Below, piece after piece: positions 60,876-64,000 of a stretch of 64,000 nt of DNA. The notes under the pieces were generated by a model. That model was not told the DNA's origin, searched no databases, and saw nothing but the letters and a program-made list of their open reading frames with translations. Made by a program: the position numbers and the translations under genes. This stretch comes from Marinilactibacillus sp. Marseille-P9653 (GTDB lineage Bacteria > Bacillota > Bacilli > Lactobacillales > Carnobacteriaceae_A). The stretch lies in NCBI RefSeq assembly GCF_916618885.1, contig NZ_CAKAKH010000001.1, positions 248,001 through 312,000 on the forward strand, in the 5' to 3' direction. Position 1 is the stretch's first letter, and each line of letters begins with the position of its first letter.

Positions 60876-62027
60876 ATGGCAGAAGTACAATTGCGACAAG
60901 TCAGTAAAGTCTATGACAAAAATACAGTCGCAGTAAAGCCATTGAATCTACAGATCAAAGATAAAGAATTCGTTGTTTTTGTTGGACCTTCTGGTTGTGG
61001 GAAATCAACAACATTAAGAATGATTGCAGGGTTAGAAAAGATTACTGATGGTGGATTATATTTTGAAGATCAATTAGTGAATCATATTCCTTCTAAGGAT
61101 CGCGATATCGCAATGGTTTTTCAGAATTATGCACTATATCCTAACATGACCATTTACGACAATATTGGATTTTCTTTGAAGATGCAGAAAATCAAAAAAG
61201 AAGAGAGAGATGAACGGATTCGGGAAGCGGCAAAAGTGTTGGGTCTAACCGAATATCTAAATAGAAAACCGGCTTCTCTTTCAGGCGGCCAGCGTCAACG
61301 AGTCGCATTAGGGAGAGCGATGGTTCGTAATCCTAAAGTGTTTTTACTGGATGAGCCATTATCAAATCTAGATGCCAACCTTAGAGTTGCTATGCGCTCT
61401 GAAATCGTCAAATTACATCGTAAGCTACAGACGACTTTTATTTATGTCACTCATGATCAAACTGAAGCTATGACAATGGGAGACCGGATTGTTGTCTTGA
61501 ATGATGGCGAACTAGAACAAGCAGACACGCCACTGAATTTGTATGCTTACCCAAAAACAAAATTTGTTGCAGAGTTTATCGGTAGTCCACAAATGAATAT
61601 TTTCCCTACAACTTTACATGTAGAGGATGACAAAAGTTATATCTACTTCCAGAACCAAAGCATGACTATGGGGAGTAGTATTCAAAATAGACTACCGAAA
61701 CAAGTGGTAACGCAACCTGTTTATGCTGGTATCCGACCAGAAGCTTTCGAACTTTCAGAAGATGAAAATGGTGAGACAATCAATGTCACGGTAGAAAACA
61801 TTGAGAATATGGGAAGCGATACGTATATCTTTTTTCATGTAGAAGATAGAGAACAGTTAATGATTGCTAGAGTACCTTCAGATACGGACGTAACCTATGG
61901 AGATCGGGTTCATTTGAAAGTCGATTTCAACAAGTGGCATCTATTTGATCAAGAAACAGAACAAACATTACTCCGTGTGCCATTTGAATCAGAAGAAACA
62001 TCTAAAGAGGAGGTTCTAATATCATGA
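60876..62027 (+). CDS. ugpC: ABC transporter ATP-binding subunit UgpC/MsmK type
   Basis: A 383-residue ATPase. Walker A is GPSGCGKST (about 38-46), Q-loop MVFQNYALYPNMT, signature LSGGQRQRVALGRAMVR, Walker B VFLLDEPLSNLDANLR and the H-loop THDQTEAMTMG. The C-terminal TOBE/OB part (about 240-383), with GIRPEAFEL, is the regulatory domain of the MalK/UgpC branch. It energises UgpAE. It overlaps the following GDPD gene by 4 bases, which binds import to diester hydrolysis. Confidence 0.92.
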   Translation: MAEVQLRQVSKVYDKNTVAVKPLNLQIKDKEFVVFVGPSGCGKSTTLRMIAGLEKITDGGLYFEDQLVNHIPSKDRDIAMVFQNYALYPNMTIYDNIGFSLKMQKIKKEERDERIREAAKVLGLTEYLNRKPASLSGGQRQRVALGRAMVRNPKVFLLDEPLSNLDANLRVAMRSEIVKLHRKLQTTFIYVTHDQTEAMTMGDRIVVLNDGELEQADTPLNLYAYPKTKFVAEFIGSPQMNIFPTTLHVEDDKSYIYFQNQSMTMGSSIQNRLPKQVVTQPVYAGIRPEAFELSEDENGETINVTVENIENMGSDTYIFFHVEDREQLMIARVPSDTDVTYGDRVHLKVDFNKWHLFDQETEQTLLRVPFESEETSKEEVLIS

Positions 62028-62767
62028 GTAGTTTGAATTTTGCGCATAGAGGCTTCAGTAGCCAGTTCCCGGAAAATACCATGCTCGCTTTTGAAAAAGC
62101 AGTTGAAGCAGGGGCTGATGGTATTGAACTGGACGTTCAGTTAACAAGGGACAAAGAAGTTGTCATTTTTCATGACGATACACTGGAACGGTTGACGAAC
62201 GGAACAGGAACGTTAAGGAATTTTACGTTAGCAGAACTTCAACAGCTATCCATCGGTTCTCAGAAATGTGAAGAAGTATTAGGTCAACAGATACCAACAC
62301 TTCGAGAGTATTTAAATTGGGTATCCGACACAGAATTATTAACAAATATTGAATTAAAAACAGCTTCCGGTGATCCTACTGGTTTAGAACAGAAAGTTCT
62401 TGAGCTCATAGACTTATTCAATGTAAAAGAAAAGATTATCATTTCTTCTTTTCATGTAGAAAATATGAGTCGAGTGAAACAGTTAGACTCTGAAATTCAG
62501 ACGGGGCTGTTAGTAATCGATTGTGACGAAAAGACTGTCCAAAAAGCTCTAGAGTTAGAAATGGATTATCTACATCCTTTGGCGAGTAAACTGGATAAAA
62601 CAGTCATTGAGCATATCAATAAATTGAATTTAAAAATCAATACATGGACAATCAATGAAGTATCGGATCTGCAAAAAGCGAATGCTGCAAATCTTTACGG
62701 AATTATAACTGACTACCCAGATAGACTGAAAGAAATACAAGAACAGTCTACTGAATTAACACATTAG
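62024..62767 (+). CDS. ugpQ: Glycerophosphodiester phosphodiesterase UgpQ
   Basis: A 247-residue cytoplasmic enzyme: FAHRGFSSQFPENTM, GIELDVQLTRDKEVVIFHDDTLERLTNGTG (short form of about residues 35-64), and LTNIELKTASGD with a metal acid. It shares ATGA overlap with ugpC, so it is part of the operon. It releases glycerol 3-phosphate from imported diesters. It closely resembles the enzyme at 55661. AAAGAGGAGGTTCTAATATC is the ribosome site. Confidence 0.93.
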   Translation: MSSLNFAHRGFSSQFPENTMLAFEKAVEAGADGIELDVQLTRDKEVVIFHDDTLERLTNGTGTLRNFTLAELQQLSIGSQKCEEVLGQQIPTLREYLNWVSDTELLTNIELKTASGDPTGLEQKVLELIDLFNVKEKIIISSFHVENMSRVKQLDSEIQTGLLVIDCDEKTVQKALELEMDYLHPLASKLDKTVIEHINKLNLKINTWTINEVSDLQKANAANLYGIITDYPDRLKEIQEQSTELTH

Positions 62768-62972
62768 AGAAGTGAAAAATAGAGGAAGAGTGATATATCG
62801 CTCATCTTCTATTTTTTATTAATATCAAAGTGATAAATAAACTCAATTAAATAGATTATAGAGGGTTTACTCATTTAATAAATAAAGGTAATTGAATTAA
62901 CGAAAAATAGGCCATTAAGTTTACAAAGCATTTTTATACTTAAATTGTATTAAAGAAAGGGAGGAATCTCAG

Positions 62973-63652
62973 ATGCTACTTACCGCTCATTCTGGAAGTG
63001 ATGCTACACCAAACAATAGTCTAGAATATATTGATAAAATGATTGACTATAATATAGATTGTCTAGAACTAGATGTAAGACGTGCGCAAAATGGTCAACT
63101 TTATCTGAGTCAAGATCCGATATATTCATTAGATCTAACTTCTTGTCTATTAAATTTGGACACTGTTTTTAAGTATATTGCTAAAAGATCTTCAAGAATC
63201 CGAATCAAATGCAATTTGAAAGAAAAAGGGCTTGAGGCAGAAGTACAATGGACTGCGGAGAAGCGAGAATTATTTGATCAAGTAGTCTTTTCAGGAACTG
63301 TTGAACCTTCGCATCTTTTTGTATGGGATAGAGATAAAATTTTTTATAATATTGAAAACTGTCTACCCAATATTTATACCGTTAAGGAATTAAAGAGAGC
63401 TCACTTTGATGTGGACATTACTTTTGTAGGAAGCACAAATTGCATACTCTGAATCTTTGTTATGAGTATTGTTCAAAAGGGTGGATTGAACTTTGTCATC
63501 AGAATAATATACAATTATCTGTCTGGACTGTAGATAATCTTGAAATGATTCAAGCGTATGAGCAACAAGATTTGTATAGCGTTACTACCAATCGGGCAAT
63601 CGAATATCTTAATAAAAGAACTCTTAAAAAATCTATCGTTAGTATAAGATAG
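62973..63652 (+). pseudogene. Degenerate GDPD-like gene with a frameshift near 63430
   Basis: The first frame (62973-63452) begins LLTAHSGSDATPNNSLEY and LELDVRRAQNGQLYLSQD. Compared with active GDPDs, AHRG has become AHSG, PENT has become PNNS, and the second histidine (FHD) has become SQD. After about 63430 the protein continues in another frame as LHTLNLCYEYCSKGWIELC and LSVWTVDNLEMIQAYEQQDL to 63652. The whole would be about 225 residues. Lost catalytic residues plus the frameshift suggest decay, although a non-catalytic binding role before the shift cannot be excluded. GGGAGGAATCTCAG precedes ATG. Confidence 0.75.
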
Positions 63653-63960
63653 ATTTTTTATTTGGAATCAATGAGTTTAGATATAAACGTATACATTTAA
63701 TTGTATATTTATACTAAAAAATTGTAAAATTTGGAAATTAGTTTAGATTGTATTCAGTTAATACTATTCATTATTATCTAATTAATAGTAGCGTATTAAA
63801 AAAAAACGATTGACATGTAAAGCGTATTTACTAATAATCTAAAGTTATTCTCATATTTATTTAATAATTGTAATGTTCTAGGAGGTTCTCTTGATTGTTT
63901 CAGTTGCATGCATGCTGTATAATTAAATAATTGTCGTATTGAAAATTGAAAGGGGCACTA
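63653..63960. other. Non-coding region before the right-edge gene
   Basis: Very AT-rich. It holds the promoter at 63895-63923 and, inside its spacer, the alternating TGCATGCATGC. No gene is seen. Confidence 0.5.
63895..63923 (+). promoter_or_regulatory. Promoter of the right-edge gene
   Basis: TTGTTT (63895-63900), 17-base spacer, and a perfect TATAAT (63918-63923), 37 bases before the start codon at 63961. Confidence 0.6.
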
Positions 63961-64000
63961 ATGAATACTATGAAAATTAAAAGGAAAAATAAAGTCACAA
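63961..64000 (+). CDS. Start of an unidentified gene (partial, runs off right edge)
   Basis: Thirteen codons, MNTMKIKRKNKVT, follow GAAAGGGGCACTA and a good promoter. A basic start of this sort often precedes a signal peptide or membrane helix, but nothing more can be said. Confidence 0.5.
   Translation, partial: MNTMKIKRKNKVT

Overview
The window is chromosomal DNA of a low-GC Gram-positive bacterium. Lactobacillales is well supported by the order rsmG-soj-parB-DUF951-ychF-DUF1129-guaB, LCP and sortase genes, an Rgg regulator, CopY-type copper control and IS3-family elements. A Carnobacteriaceae relative is my best guess, by inference only. The parAB block suggests that the right part lies fairly near the replication origin.

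Layout. (1) About 1-9.5 kb is a decayed Tn916-like integrative conjugative element read leftwards: a sigma-like regulator, Orf8-like, MT-A70 methylase, two DUF961 proteins, a deletion-fused FtsK/M23 remnant, a TcpC-like protein, an HTH protein and the first codons of an integrase at the left edge. Its cargo is a copper operon (copY-copA) and a two-gene ABC exporter. It ends at a tRNA 3'-end fragment (9459-9492) that looks like an attachment site. (2) 9.7-20.5 kb is chromosomal backbone: LapA-like protein, lipoproteins, P-loop kinase, Xre regulator, LCP protein, MltG-like fragment, ABC-F protein, PAS/MCP protein and aldehyde dehydrogenase. (3) 20.9-22.4 kb is an IS3/IS150-type insertion. (4) 22.6-26.4 kb is a compact metal/redox cluster: a P1B ATPase with CPG in place of CPC, two HMA metallochaperones, a Ric-like protein and a Crp/Fnr regulator. 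Two perfect FNR-type boxes sit at identical class II spacing before its transcription units. (5) About 26.7-35.5 kb is a foreign, clostridial-looking integrative element: tyrosine integrase with an embedded HTH-like segment, divergent Xre repressor, small regulators, P4/D5-type primase-helicase, a candidate origin, and a single HK97-type capsid gene broken by one in-frame stop.

(6) 35.6-40.2 kb carries chromate and arsenic resistance: chrA divergent from arsR, a CoA-disulfide reductase/rhodanese fusion, and acr3. (7) 40.3-44.2 kb holds two GNAT acetyltransferases, a decayed stretch, an Rgg regulator and a second IS3-family element. (8) 44.5-50.8 kb is the conserved rsmG-soj-parB-ychF-guaB block. 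(9) 50.9-55.5 kb has a CPBP protease, Ogt methyltransferase, deoxynucleoside kinase, an LPXTG-protein remnant beside a class A sortase, and an SDR with an unusual tail. (10) 55.6-63.7 kb is a glycerophosphodiester locus: a complete ugp ABC transporter surrounded by four GDPD-type genes, one of them degenerate and frameshifted. A partial gene starts at the right edge.

Overall this is backbone interrupted by two mobile islands and two IS elements, with separate copper, FNR-linked metal, and arsenic/chromate modules. No rRNA operon, complete tRNA or CRISPR array was seen.
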